35,092 nucleotides of DNA from an uncultured Acetatifactor sp. (GTDB lineage: Bacteria > Bacillota > Clostridia > Lachnospirales > Lachnospiraceae). The position numbers and the translations under genes are program-made. The notes beneath the pieces are model-generated. The model was not told the origin of the DNA. It did not search any database and worked only from the letters and a program-made list of their open reading frames with translations. Location of the stretch: NCBI GenBank assembly GCA_947588205.1, contig CANPYG010000021.1, positions 1-35,092 on the forward strand, given 5' to 3'. How positions within the stretch are numbered: the first letter of the stretch is position 1; the number at the start of each line of letters is the position of its first letter. This document shows positions 7,491 to 13,489 of this stretch, piece by piece.

Positions 7491-7510
7491 AAAAAGGTGA
7501 AGCCTTTTTT
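7491..7510. terminator. bidirectional terminator between the Rpn gene and kdgK
   Basis: AAAAAGG at 7491-7497 faces CCTTTTTT at 7503-7510, giving a short hairpin with A and T tracts usable on both strands. A further stem, AGGATGG 7511-7517 / CCATCCT 7529-7535, lies just past the kdgK stop. The convergent genes therefore share this terminator zone. Confidence 0.55.
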
Positions 7511-7536
7511 AGGATGGTGTCTTTACCGCCATCCTG

Positions 7537-8625
7537 TTATCTTTTAATATCATAATTCATATTCATCAAATTCCGGATGGTATCCACATCGTCGGTGATA
7601 TTGGCGTCGCCGCGGATGGTGTGTTTGATCACGCTGCTTGCCACTGCAAAATTCACCATATCCATGGGCTTGAAGTCGTGGAGCATGGCATAAATCAGAC
7701 CGCTGGCAAAGGCGTCGCCTCCACCCACCCGATCCAGGATATTGAAGGTGAACATCTTGCTTTCAAAGGTGTGGTTTTGATACCACATAAACGCTTTCAG
7801 GCTGTTCTCGCTTCCGCTGTGGGCGTAACGGACATGGCGGGCAATACATTTGAGGTTGGGATAACGCTCCACAAAAGCCTGGAAGACCTCATCCTGCTCC
7901 TCATAGCTGGGGCGGAAGGGAATATCATCCTTTATGTCGCCCTTGCTGTGGTCGTTTTCGTCCTTCCACAGATGGTAGGGCTCAATGCCCAGAAGCACAT
8001 CTACATAAGGCAGGCATTCTGTACAGAAATCCCTTGCTTCCTCCCAGGTCCAGAGGGTGCTCCTGAAATTGCCGTCAAAGCTTACAGTCAGTCCGTGCTC
8101 CTTGGCGATACGCAGGCAATCCATAATGAGCTTCCGGCAGTTAGGCGCAAGCGCCGGGGTGATGCCGCTCAAATGCAGCCAGGTAAAATCCTTTAACAGG
8201 GCGTCCAGATCTACCGTATCAAAATCAAATTCCGTGATCGCGCTGTTTTTCCGGTCGTAGGTTACTTTGCTGGAACGGATTCCGAAGCCGGTCTCCAGGT
8301 AGTAGCTGCCCAGGCGGTGCGTGGGCGTCTGTTCCGGGGTGCTTAAGATCACCGGGGTGCAGTGTACGTCGTTGCTCCGAAGCATGCGGACTGCGCTTTT
8401 CCCCAAACTGTTATTGGGAACAACTGTGAAAAAGGTGCTGTCCACGCCAAGGTTGGCAAGCGCCAGGGCAATGTTGGCCTCGCTGCCGCCATAGCTTGCT
8501 TCGAAGCTGGTTGCCATACGGATTTTTTCATAGTTCGGCGGAGTCAGGCGGAGCATGATCTCTCCAATGGTGATGAATCTGGCGTTCCCGTCATTGCTTT
8601 TGGTCAATGGATTAAAATGCTGCAT
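7537..8625 (-). CDS. kdgK: 2-keto-3-deoxygluconate kinase (PfkB/ribokinase family)
   Basis: A 362-residue PfkB-family sugar kinase that phosphorylates 2-keto-3-deoxygluconate to the 6-phosphate, the last step before aldol cleavage in hexuronate breakdown. The N-terminal signature is GGSEANIALALANLGV. The C-terminal PfkB signature is DRVGGGDAFASG, with the catalytic Asp near residue 304. The N-terminal ITIGEIMLRLTPP is typical of KdgK. Length is usual for clostridial KdgK. The start is fixed by AGAGGAGG seven bases upstream of the ATG, and a consensus promoter lies at 8739-8767. The gene is separated from uxuA and uxuB by about 7 kb of unrelated genes, so any co-regulation must act at more than one site. 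A related kinase substrate such as fructose cannot be fully excluded, but the uxu genes support the call. Confidence 0.88.
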   Translation of the reverse strand: MQHFNPLTKSNDGNARFITIGEIMLRLTPPNYEKIRMATSFEASYGGSEANIALALANLGVDSTFFTVVPNNSLGKSAVRMLRSNDVHCTPVILSTPEQTPTHRLGSYYLETGFGIRSSKVTYDRKNSAITEFDFDTVDLDALLKDFTWLHLSGITPALAPNCRKLIMDCLRIAKEHGLTVSFDGNFRSTLWTWEEARDFCTECLPYVDVLLGIEPYHLWKDENDHSKGDIKDDIPFRPSYEEQDEVFQAFVERYPNLKCIARHVRYAHSGSENSLKAFMWYQNHTFESKMFTFNILDRVGGGDAFASGLIYAMLHDFKPMDMVNFAVASSVIKHTIRGDANITDDVDTIRNLMNMNYDIKR

Positions 8626-8738
8626 AGATACCTCCTCTTCCCTGCGTAGATTTACAGATGAAAACCGAAATTGGGAAACCTGACGAAAATTGCCCCGGAT
8701 TTCCTTTAAAAATGTTGAATCTCACAAATCTTATCCTC

Positions 8739-8767
8739 ATTATACAATCCGCATGGGGAAAAATCAA
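8739..8767 (-). promoter_or_regulatory. consensus promoter for kdgK
   Basis: On the minus strand TTGATT (8767-8762), a 17-bp spacer and a perfect TATAAT (8744-8739). The leader to the ATG at 8625 is about 105 nt. No clear operator palindrome was seen within it. Confidence 0.75.
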
Positions 8768-8797
8768 CTGTATAAATTCAAATGGTATCTTTGTAAC

Positions 8798-8978
8798 TAA
8801 ATTTAGTTACAGTTCACTCCGCGCCATTCGCAAAGTCGCGCTGCGCGCTCTCCGCTGCTTTGCAGCTACCTTTGCTCATAAAATGGCGCTCCCTTCGTCC
8901 GTTCAGCCAAGAGCAGATATTCGTGCAAGCACGAATCTGCTCATTGGCTGGCGGACGAGTGAACTGTAACTGAATTTA
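8798..8978 (+). mobile_element. 181-bp structured element with 22-bp terminal inverted repeats (copy 1)
   Basis: The ends 8798-8819 and 8957-8978 are inverted repeats matching at 21 of 22 positions; the core is AGTTACAGTTCACTC. The interior is highly folded: GCGCCATT (8821-8828) faces AATGGCGC (8882-8889), and a long imperfect hairpin runs from about 8896 to 8956 around CGTGC/GCACG. No gene is encoded; a short reading frame across it is an artefact. Positions 8875-8911 (37 bp) recur without a mismatch on the opposite strand at 25973-26009, so this is a repeat family, most like a MITE or a REP/REPIN-type extragenic element. Its right end forms the stop codon of the ABC gene at 8976. The 350-bp gene-free stretch 8626-8975 is otherwise the kdgK promoter. 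Confidence 0.75.
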
Positions 8979-9725
8979 AACGGTTTTCCTGTCAGATCCT
9001 TCATATTTTAAAAATAAAGCTTCCAGACCGCCGCTTTGCTGTTCCCGGCAGCCCTGATATACGAGACGTCCATCCCTCATGAACAGAACGGAGTCCGCGA
9101 GGTATTCCGCTTCTGCGATGGTGTGGAGGGAGAGCAGGACGATAGTATCCTTTCCAATCTCCCGGATCAGGTCGAAGAAATGTATCTGCTCCACCGGGTC
9201 CAGGCCGGCGGTAGGCTCATCCAGGATCAGGAGCCTGGGATTGTTCAGGAGCGTCTGTGCTACGCCGAGTCTTTTTTGCATACCGGTGGAATACTTCCGC
9301 ATTTTTTTATCCGCCACATCTTCCAGTGAGATCAGTTTTAAAAGCTCCTTTGTACGAAGAACGGCCTGCTTTTTGGTAAGTCCCTTCAGGGAAGCCAGGT
9401 ATTCGAGAAAATCTCTGCCTGTAAATTCGGGATAGAAACCGATCTCCTGCGGAAGATAGCCTAAAAGACTGCGGTATTCTTCCTCTGGGGCATACAATTC
9501 CCTTGCGAAGGGGCCTCCCCTGTCGGAGAAGCGGTTCCAGCTTTTGAGTCTGACGGATCCGCTGTCAGGTCTTAGCACTCCGCCGACAATGCGCAGAAGG
9601 GTGCTTTTTCCGGCGCCGTTTTCTCCCATCAGGACATGGATTCCCTCATGAAGGCGAAAGGAAACGTTGTTCACGGCATGTTTCTCCTGAAAATGCATAT
9701 TGACCTGGTTTACAATAAGTTCCAT
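8976..9725 (-). CDS. ABC transporter ATP-binding protein
   Basis: A 249-residue ABC ATPase. Walker A is GENGAGKST, the Q-loop lies in LGYLPQEIGFYPEF, the signature is YSTGMQKR, Walker B is LLILDEPTAGLD, and the H-loop is LSLHT. It resembles the ATPases of small ABC-2 type exporters. The frame stays open upstream, but that part is only the wrong-frame reading of the neighbouring gene. The ATG at 9725 has GGAGG eight bases upstream. It overlaps the end of the six-TM gene by 16 bp, so the two are translationally coupled and likely form one transporter. The stop codon lies inside the terminal repeat of the structured element at 8798-8978. The substrate is unknown. Confidence 0.88.
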   Translation of the reverse strand: MELIVNQVNMHFQEKHAVNNVSFRLHEGIHVLMGENGAGKSTLLRIVGGVLRPDSGSVRLKSWNRFSDRGGPFARELYAPEEEYRSLLGYLPQEIGFYPEFTGRDFLEYLASLKGLTKKQAVLRTKELLKLISLEDVADKKMRKYSTGMQKRLGVAQTLLNNPRLLILDEPTAGLDPVEQIHFFDLIREIGKDTIVLLSLHTIAEAEYLADSVLFMRDGRLVYQGCREQQSGGLEALFLKYEGSDRKTV

Positions 9726-10465
9726 CTGGCTTCCTCCATTTGTTTCACTGTTTTTCTGACTTCCAGCACTGATAAGAGAAGGAGCAGGAGAAGGGTTACG
9801 AACCACCCGTTCCAATAGCCGGTAGTCCAGAGGGAAGAAAAACGATATTTTAACAACATGCTCAAGGAGCTGACGCCCGCCGTGATGAAGGCACAAGCCA
9901 TCAAGGATTCCCTGCCGGGAATCTTTCTGGTGACCCACAGTCCCAGCACAACGGTAAGCAGATAAGGAACCAGCAAATACACTCCTACCTGCAGGATCGT
10001 GAAGTCGCTGCAGATGTAAGCAAGCGGGGTCAGCAGGCATAATAACAGAAAATGCGAGAGCGCCAGACAGCCCATGCGTGCCAGAAGGATGCTTTTGCGG
10101 AAAAAACGGCAGCTCATTTCCAGATCGGCCATGCCGTAGGCCTTTGAACGCGCATTTTCCGACAGAAGGGTCATGGCGATAAAGGGCGCCAGTGCGGAAA
10201 GCTCCCACAGGGTATCCGGATCCAGCAGATGCGCCTTATAGAGACCCAGACCGAACACGCACAGGGAGAATATCCAGATGCCTTTTCGGATAAATCCTGC
10301 CTGGGTGACGATCAGGGAGAAGGTGCTTACCTGCTGCATGGGATAACTGCGGAGGAATTCTTCCCTGTGGAGGGGGGTGGGGGCGTCGAACGCCTCCTGC
10401 AGCTGTCGTTTCATATCACTACGTTCTGTGGAACGTAGCATACACCCCTTTTTTCTTAGATTCAT
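9710..10465 (-). CDS. six-TM membrane protein, probable ABC-2 permease partner
   Basis: A 251-residue protein with a soluble N-terminal region of about 60 residues and six predicted membrane segments, starting near GIWIFSLCVFGLGLY and ending near WFVTLLLLLLLSVLEV. The ATG at 10465 is preferred because AAAGGAAGCGG lies just upstream; an ATG 12 codons earlier has no ribosome binding site. It is 77 bp downstream of the ECF sigma gene and overlaps the ATPase gene. The position suggests a sigma-controlled exporter. The N-terminal stretch MKRQLQEAFDAPTPLHREEFLRSYP could contact the sigma factor, since no separate anti-sigma gene is visible, but that is inference. Confidence 0.75.
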   Translation of the reverse strand: MNLRKKGCMLRSTERSDMKRQLQEAFDAPTPLHREEFLRSYPMQQVSTFSLIVTQAGFIRKGIWIFSLCVFGLGLYKAHLLDPDTLWELSALAPFIAMTLLSENARSKAYGMADLEMSCRFFRKSILLARMGCLALSHFLLLCLLTPLAYICSDFTILQVGVYLLVPYLLTVVLGLWVTRKIPGRESLMACAFITAGVSSLSMLLKYRFSSLWTTGYWNGWFVTLLLLLLLSVLEVRKTVKQMEEARWNLL

Positions 10466-10542
10466 AAAGCCGCTTCCTTTCTTGAATGCTTCTGAGTTCA
10501 TACATCGGATTTGGGCATTGAGCCTGAAAAGTACGTTTATAC

Positions 10543-11058
10543 CTATTCCTTCAATATTTCCCTCAATTGCTTTATCGCCCTGTTGATTCTGCGGTAAACG
10601 GCGAATCGGGAGATTCCCAAAAGACTGCCGATGATATGGATTGGCATATCATTTACAAATCTAAGGAGCAAAATCTCACGGTCCGCTTCTTCTAAGGTGT
10701 CCAGAGCCTCCCGGAGCGTCAGAGCGGTGACGACCTTTTCCTGGAAAGAAGAATCGGAAGCCTGATCCCCTGCCTTTTCGGGGTTCTCTTTCATAAGGGC
10801 GTCGCATTGAAGGACGTCGCATCGAAGAGCGTCGTATCGAAGAACGTCGTATCGGCTTCTGCGGTAGGCGTCTATGCACAAATTGCGCGCAATAGTATAA
10901 AGATACTGCATGGCGTGGTCAGTATCTCTGTAATGTCCGCTCTCCCATAAGCGCAAAAAGGATTCCTGAGTGATATCCTCCGCCTTTTCCCTGTTGTGCA
11001 GCTTTAAGTAGCAGTAACGGTACAGTTTATCGTATTGCTCCTTTAAGTCCATAGACAT
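10543..11058 (-). CDS. ECF-type RNA polymerase sigma factor
   Basis: A 171-residue sigma-70 family protein of the extracytoplasmic-function type. Region 2 reads EDITQESFLRLWESG and MQYLYTIARNLCIDAYRR. Region 4 reads LEEADREILLLRFVNDMPI and LLGISRFAVYRRINRAIKQL, a helix-turn-helix. The linker between them holds four 15-bp tandem repeats. The frame is open upstream to 11232, but that stretch overlaps a permease remnant, so the start is placed at the ATG at 11058 (or 11052), which has GAGG upstream. It lies in a minus-strand cluster of two ABC ATPases and a membrane protein, which are likely targets. No ECF-type target promoter was identified. Confidence 0.85.
   Translation of the reverse strand: MSMDLKEQYDKLYRYCYLKLHNREKAEDITQESFLRLWESGHYRDTDHAMQYLYTIARNLCIDAYRRSRYDVLRYDALRCDVLQCDALMKENPEKAGDQASDSSFQEKVVTALTLREALDTLEEADREILLLRFVNDMPIHIIGSLLGISRFAVYRRINRAIKQLREILKE
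10795..10854 (-). repeat. four 15-bp tandem repeats in the sigma factor linker
   Basis: Units start at 10795, 10810, 10825 and 10840, each AAG-G/A-G/A-CGTCG-C/T-AT-T/C-G on the plus strand. They encode alternating RYDVL, RYDAL, RCDVL and QCDAL in the region between sigma domains 2 and 4. The copies differ at three to four positions, so the expansion is recent but not brand new. Confidence 0.9.
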
Positions 11059-11078
11059 CAGACCCGTATCCTCGCTTT

Positions 11079-11159
11079 TTAATAGATATCCGTCCGTGTA
11101 AATGATCGATAGCCGACCGCGCCGGTGATGGCGATAAACCCCGCCGCATAGAACCCGTT
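11079..11159 (-). pseudogene. C-terminal remnant of an ABC permease gene
   Basis: Between the ABC ATPase stop (11204) and the sigma factor start, a 26-codon frame reads NGFYAAGFIAITGAVGY then RSFTRTDIY and a stop. This looks like the last membrane helix and cytoplasmic tail of an ABC-2 permease. In that frame there is a stop four codons upstream and no start. A separate ATG at 11178 with a good ribosome binding site lies in another frame. The best reading is that the permease partner of the ATPase at 11204-11950 was deleted internally. The fragment is short, so confidence is moderate. Confidence 0.45.
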
Positions 11160-11203
11160 CCCAGGAAGGCAAAATCATAGACCGGCCTTCCCTATGATAA
11201 ATC

Positions 11204-11950
11204 CTATCGGTTCTGCAGAAGCAGCTCCACAAAATACGACTCCAGCTTCATGTTCTTTTCCTCGCAGATTTTCTTCACTTCTTGCGCGGTGACCACCTCC
11301 AGCAGCTTCCCCTTATGTAAAAATCCGTATTTGGTCGCAATCTGCGCCATCTCTGCCAGATTATGGCTGCTGAAAAGGATGGTGATGTTCCGCTTGCTGT
11401 TGAGCCTCAGCACCAGCTCCCGCAGCTCCATTACGCCGATGGGGTCCAGCCCGATGGTGGGCTCGTCCAAAATTAAGAACTCCGGGTTCCCTACCAGGGC
11501 AATGGCGATTCCAAGACGCTGCCGCATCCCCAGGGAAAACTTCCCTGCCTTTTTGTTCATCGCGTCCTGAAGCCCCACCAGATCCAGCAATTCTTCCAGG
11601 GCTTTCCCCGGCTCTTTGCCGAAATCCATCTCCAGATATCTTCTCTGAACTTCCAGGTTCTGCAGGGCTGTCATGTTGGGATAGACCGCAGGATGCTCGA
11701 TGAGTGCGCCCATCCTCCTGCGCATCTTGGGCAGCTCCTTTTCGGCGCTGACTCCGAACAGCTCCAGACTTCCGCCTGTAGGATAGATCAATCCGCAGAC
11801 CATTCTCATAAAGGTCGTTTTACCAGCTCCGTTCTCCCCGATAAATCCGAAAATATCCCCCCGCTCGATGGTCAGGGAAACCTGGTCTACCGCCTTTACC
11901 TTTCCATATTGTTTTGTAAGCCCGTTTGTTTTTAAAACAGCCTCGCTCAT
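11204..11950 (-). CDS. ABC transporter ATP-binding protein (bacitracin/lantibiotic-export type)
   Basis: A 248-residue ATPase of the BcrA/LanF-like group that usually pairs with an ABC-2 permease. Walker A is GENGAGKTT, the signature is FSLGMRQRLGIA, Walker B is FLILDEPTIGLDP and the H-loop is SSHNLAEM. The opening VLKTNGLTKQYGKVKAVDQVSL is typical. The ATG at 11950 has AAGGAGGG ten bases upstream and is preferred to an ATG nine codons earlier. The expected permease gene is not present next door; only a short remnant remains at 11079-11159. The protein may be a stranded component, or it may serve the membrane protein at 9710-10465. Confidence 0.85.
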   Translation of the reverse strand: MSEAVLKTNGLTKQYGKVKAVDQVSLTIERGDIFGFIGENGAGKTTFMRMVCGLIYPTGGSLELFGVSAEKELPKMRRRMGALIEHPAVYPNMTALQNLEVQRRYLEMDFGKEPGKALEELLDLVGLQDAMNKKAGKFSLGMRQRLGIAIALVGNPEFLILDEPTIGLDPIGVMELRELVLRLNSKRNITILFSSHNLAEMAQIATKYGFLHKGKLLEVVTAQEVKKICEEKNMKLESYFVELLLQNR

Positions 11951-12207
11951 GAAAACACCCTCCTTTTTAGCGTACATTTTTTCCCGTTTGCATGTTCCTA
12001 TGCTTTCATTTCCGATATGTATGACTTTAATTGGATTCTTAATAGGGCTTTCATATGGTTATTATGTTTAACGTTTGGGGAGGGTGAAATGTGCGGGCAA
12101 AGAAAAAATTTTTTGAAAGGCTTTCTTTGGCTCAAATAGATACCGCTTCGCAGCTGCCCGCGTTATTGTCCATCAAAGAGGCAAGAGATTGGGCAGGAAT
12201 GTGTCCG
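11951..12207. other. gene-free spacer upstream of the ABC ATPase
   Basis: The gene-free stretch here is 303 bp (11951-12253). The part 12208-12241 is the rubrerythrin terminator. In the rest a minus-strand TTTCAC-N17-CATAAT pair around 12055-12085 could be a weak promoter for the ATPase operon. A plus-strand reading frame across 12091-12489 lies mostly opposite rubrerythrin and is not a gene. Confidence 0.3.
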
Positions 12208-12241
12208 AAAAAAAAGCGAAGAGAGCGGACGCCCTCTTCGC
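12208..12241 (-). terminator. rho-independent terminator of the perR-rbr operon
   Basis: On the minus strand GCGAAGAG (12241-12234) pairs with CTCTTCGC (12223-12216) around a 10-nt loop, followed by eight Ts (12215-12208). It begins 13 nt after the rubrerythrin stop. Confidence 0.9.
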
Positions 12242-12253
12242 CTGTCCTGGCGC

Positions 12254-12796
12254 TTAGTAATTTTCAGCGCATACCTCAAAGTAAGCCTGTGGATGACTGC
12301 AGACCGGACAAATCTCAGGTGCGCTGGTTCCCACCACAATGTGTCCGCAATTGCGGCATTCCCAAACCTTTACTTCACTTTTTTCAAATACCTGTGCCGT
12401 CTCCAGATTATGTAGCAGCGCACGGTAGCGCTCTTCGTGATGCTTCTCGATGGCGGCGACCATACGGAACTTGGAAGCAAGCTCCGTAAAGCCTTCCTCC
12501 TCGGCGGTTTTGGCAAAGCCCTCGTACATATCGGTCCATTCGTAGTTTTCGCCGTCGGCGGCAGCTTTCAGGTTCTCGGCGGTGCTGCCGATTCCTTTTA
12601 ATTCCTTGAGCCACATCTTGGCGTGCTCCTTTTCGTTGTCAGCAGTCTTCAAAAACAGGGCCGCCATCTGCTCGTAGCCTTCCTTCTTCGCTGTGGACGC
12701 AAAATAGGTGTACTTGTTCCTTGCCTGGGATTCGCCTGCAAAAGCGGCCTCCAGATTTTTCTCGGTCTTTGTTCCTGCGTACTTGTTTGTGCTCAT
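12254..12796 (-). CDS. rbr: rubrerythrin
   Basis: A 180-residue rubrerythrin, a cytoplasmic non-haem iron peroxidase that reduces hydrogen peroxide in anaerobes. The N-terminal four-helix domain carries the diiron ligand motifs, seen as [25 protein letters not shown] and EKHHEERY. The C-terminal rubredoxin-like domain has two Cys pairs, ECRNCGH and ICPVCSH, for the FeS4 centre. Length and order are those of classical rubrerythrin. It lies 50 bp downstream of perR on the same strand, with GGAGAAGG before its ATG and a strong terminator after it. Control by PerR through the shared promoter is the natural expectation. Confidence 0.96.
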   Translation of the reverse strand: MSTNKYAGTKTEKNLEAAFAGESQARNKYTYFASTAKKEGYEQMAALFLKTADNEKEHAKMWLKELKGIGSTAENLKAAADGENYEWTDMYEGFAKTAEEEGFTELASKFRMVAAIEKHHEERYRALLHNLETAQVFEKSEVKVWECRNCGHIVVGTSAPEICPVCSHPQAYFEVCAENY

Positions 12797-12846
12797 GATT
12801 TCCTTCTCCTTTTATGTTTATAGTGTTGTCCCGTCATGCGGGCGTC

Positions 12847-13272
12847 CTAAAGAGCTTCTTCCGGCGTGTGGGCGACCTCTGCGCTTCGCCCCGCTTTGGC
12901 AAGACATCCCGGGCAGAATCCTTCAAAAATGGTACGGTGGCGCTGAATCCGAAAACCGGTTTCGGCTTCCACCCTTTTGTCATAATCATCCTGGTAAGGA
13001 AGCGGCGCGTCGAATACCGCCCCACAGGAGATGCAGAAGAGGTGGTAATGCCGGTCCAGCCTCAGATCATAGCGGTCTGCGGAAGGCACCTTTACATGCG
13101 TGACCTCATTGCCTTCCGCAAGAACATTTAGATTGCGGTACACGGTGCCGCGGCTGATCTTATTGTCTTTTTCCCGTACATCCAGATAAATTTCGTCCGC
13201 GCTGGGATGGTCTGTTCTCAATCTCACTGCATCGAGAACCAGACGTCGCTGCCTGGTATCTCTCTTTGTCAA
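12847..13272 (-). CDS. perR: PerR-type peroxide-sensing repressor (Fur family)
   Basis: A 141-residue Fur-family repressor. Residues aligning with the Bacillus subtilis PerR regulatory metal site are all present: H22, D69 (in RYD), H75 and H77 (DRHYH) and D88 (AVFD). The Asp at the last position is the mark that separates PerR from Fur. The structural zinc Cys pairs are C80/C83 and C120/C123. The N-terminal winged helix holds HPSADEIY and SRGTVYRNLNVL. The protein is slightly short at the N-terminus compared with B. subtilis PerR. It is the first gene of a two-gene operon with rubrerythrin. A 13-bp palindrome sits at its own transcription start, fitting autoregulation and peroxide derepression of rbr. 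Confidence 0.9.
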   Translation of the reverse strand: MTKRDTRQRRLVLDAVRLRTDHPSADEIYLDVREKDNKISRGTVYRNLNVLAEGNEVTHVKVPSADRYDLRLDRHYHLFCISCGAVFDAPLPYQDDYDKRVEAETGFRIQRHRTIFEGFCPGCLAKAGRSAEVAHTPEEAL

Positions 13273-13295
13273 TTTCCATATCTCCTTTTATTGAT

Positions 13296-13308
13296 ATTAA
13301 GACTTAAT
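13296..13308. promoter_or_regulatory. probable PerR operator
   Basis: ATTAAG-A-CTTAAT is a perfect 6-1-6 inverted repeat, the geometry of Fur/PerR boxes. It sits directly downstream of the perR -10 box, over the expected transcription start, and 24 bp before the perR ATG. Binding there would block the perR-rbr promoter. The sequence differs from the B. subtilis Per box, so the assignment rests on geometry and position. Confidence 0.55.
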
Positions 13309-13311
13309 CCT

Positions 13312-13340
13312 ATTATTGCACAATATGGCTGAGTTGTCAA
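13312..13340 (-). promoter_or_regulatory. promoter of the perR-rbr operon
   Basis: Minus strand: perfect TTGACA (13340-13335), 17-bp spacer, AATAAT (13317-13312). The PerR-like palindrome starts four bases downstream of the -10 box. Confidence 0.75.
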
Positions 13341-13348
13341 CATACAAT

Positions 13349-13379
13349 GTAACAGTTCAGCCAGCCGCTGAACTGTTAC
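13349..13379. repeat. 31-bp palindrome resembling the ends of the structured element
   Basis: GTAACAGTTCAGC (13349-13361) and its exact inverse (13367-13379) flank a 5-nt centre. The outer part, GTAACAGTTCA, resembles the terminal core AGTTACAGTTCA of the elements at 8798 and 25973, with a shifted register. It lies between the perR promoter and the promoter of the LRR gene. It could be an internally deleted relative, an operator, or a hairpin separating two divergent promoters. Confidence 0.5.
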
Positions 13380-13441
13380 TATATAATGGTATGGTATTTC
13401 TTTTTATTGGTTTTTGTGGTACAATAATTATGCGCTTGTGG

Positions 13442-13447
13442 TATAAT
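13442..13447 (+). promoter_or_regulatory. -10 box(es) of the LRR gene
   Basis: A perfect TATAAT at 13442-13447 lies inside a direct repeat: TTGTGGTACAATAA (13414-13427) and TTGTGGTATAATAA (13436-13449), 22 bp apart. Each copy holds a -10-like hexamer, so two start sites are possible. No convincing -35 box was found for either. Confidence 0.4.
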
Positions 13448-13489
13448 AAATGAAGCGGGGTCTGGTTTTGGATGAAAGGAGTGGGAGAT

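Noticed and set aside
8658-8969. 103-codon plus-strand frame sharing a MALPSSVQPR peptide with a minus-strand frame at 25741-26244
   Set aside because: The shared peptide is only the translation of the 37-bp identical block of the structured element; both frames lack other coding signs.
9726-10208. N-terminal extension of the ABC ATPase frame by 161 codons
   Set aside because: This is the wrong-frame reading of the six-TM gene; the ATPase starts at 9725 with its own ribosome binding site.
11059-11232. N-terminal extension of the sigma factor
   Set aside because: It has no sigma similarity and overlaps the permease remnant and the ATPase stop; region 2 begins right after the ATG at 11058.
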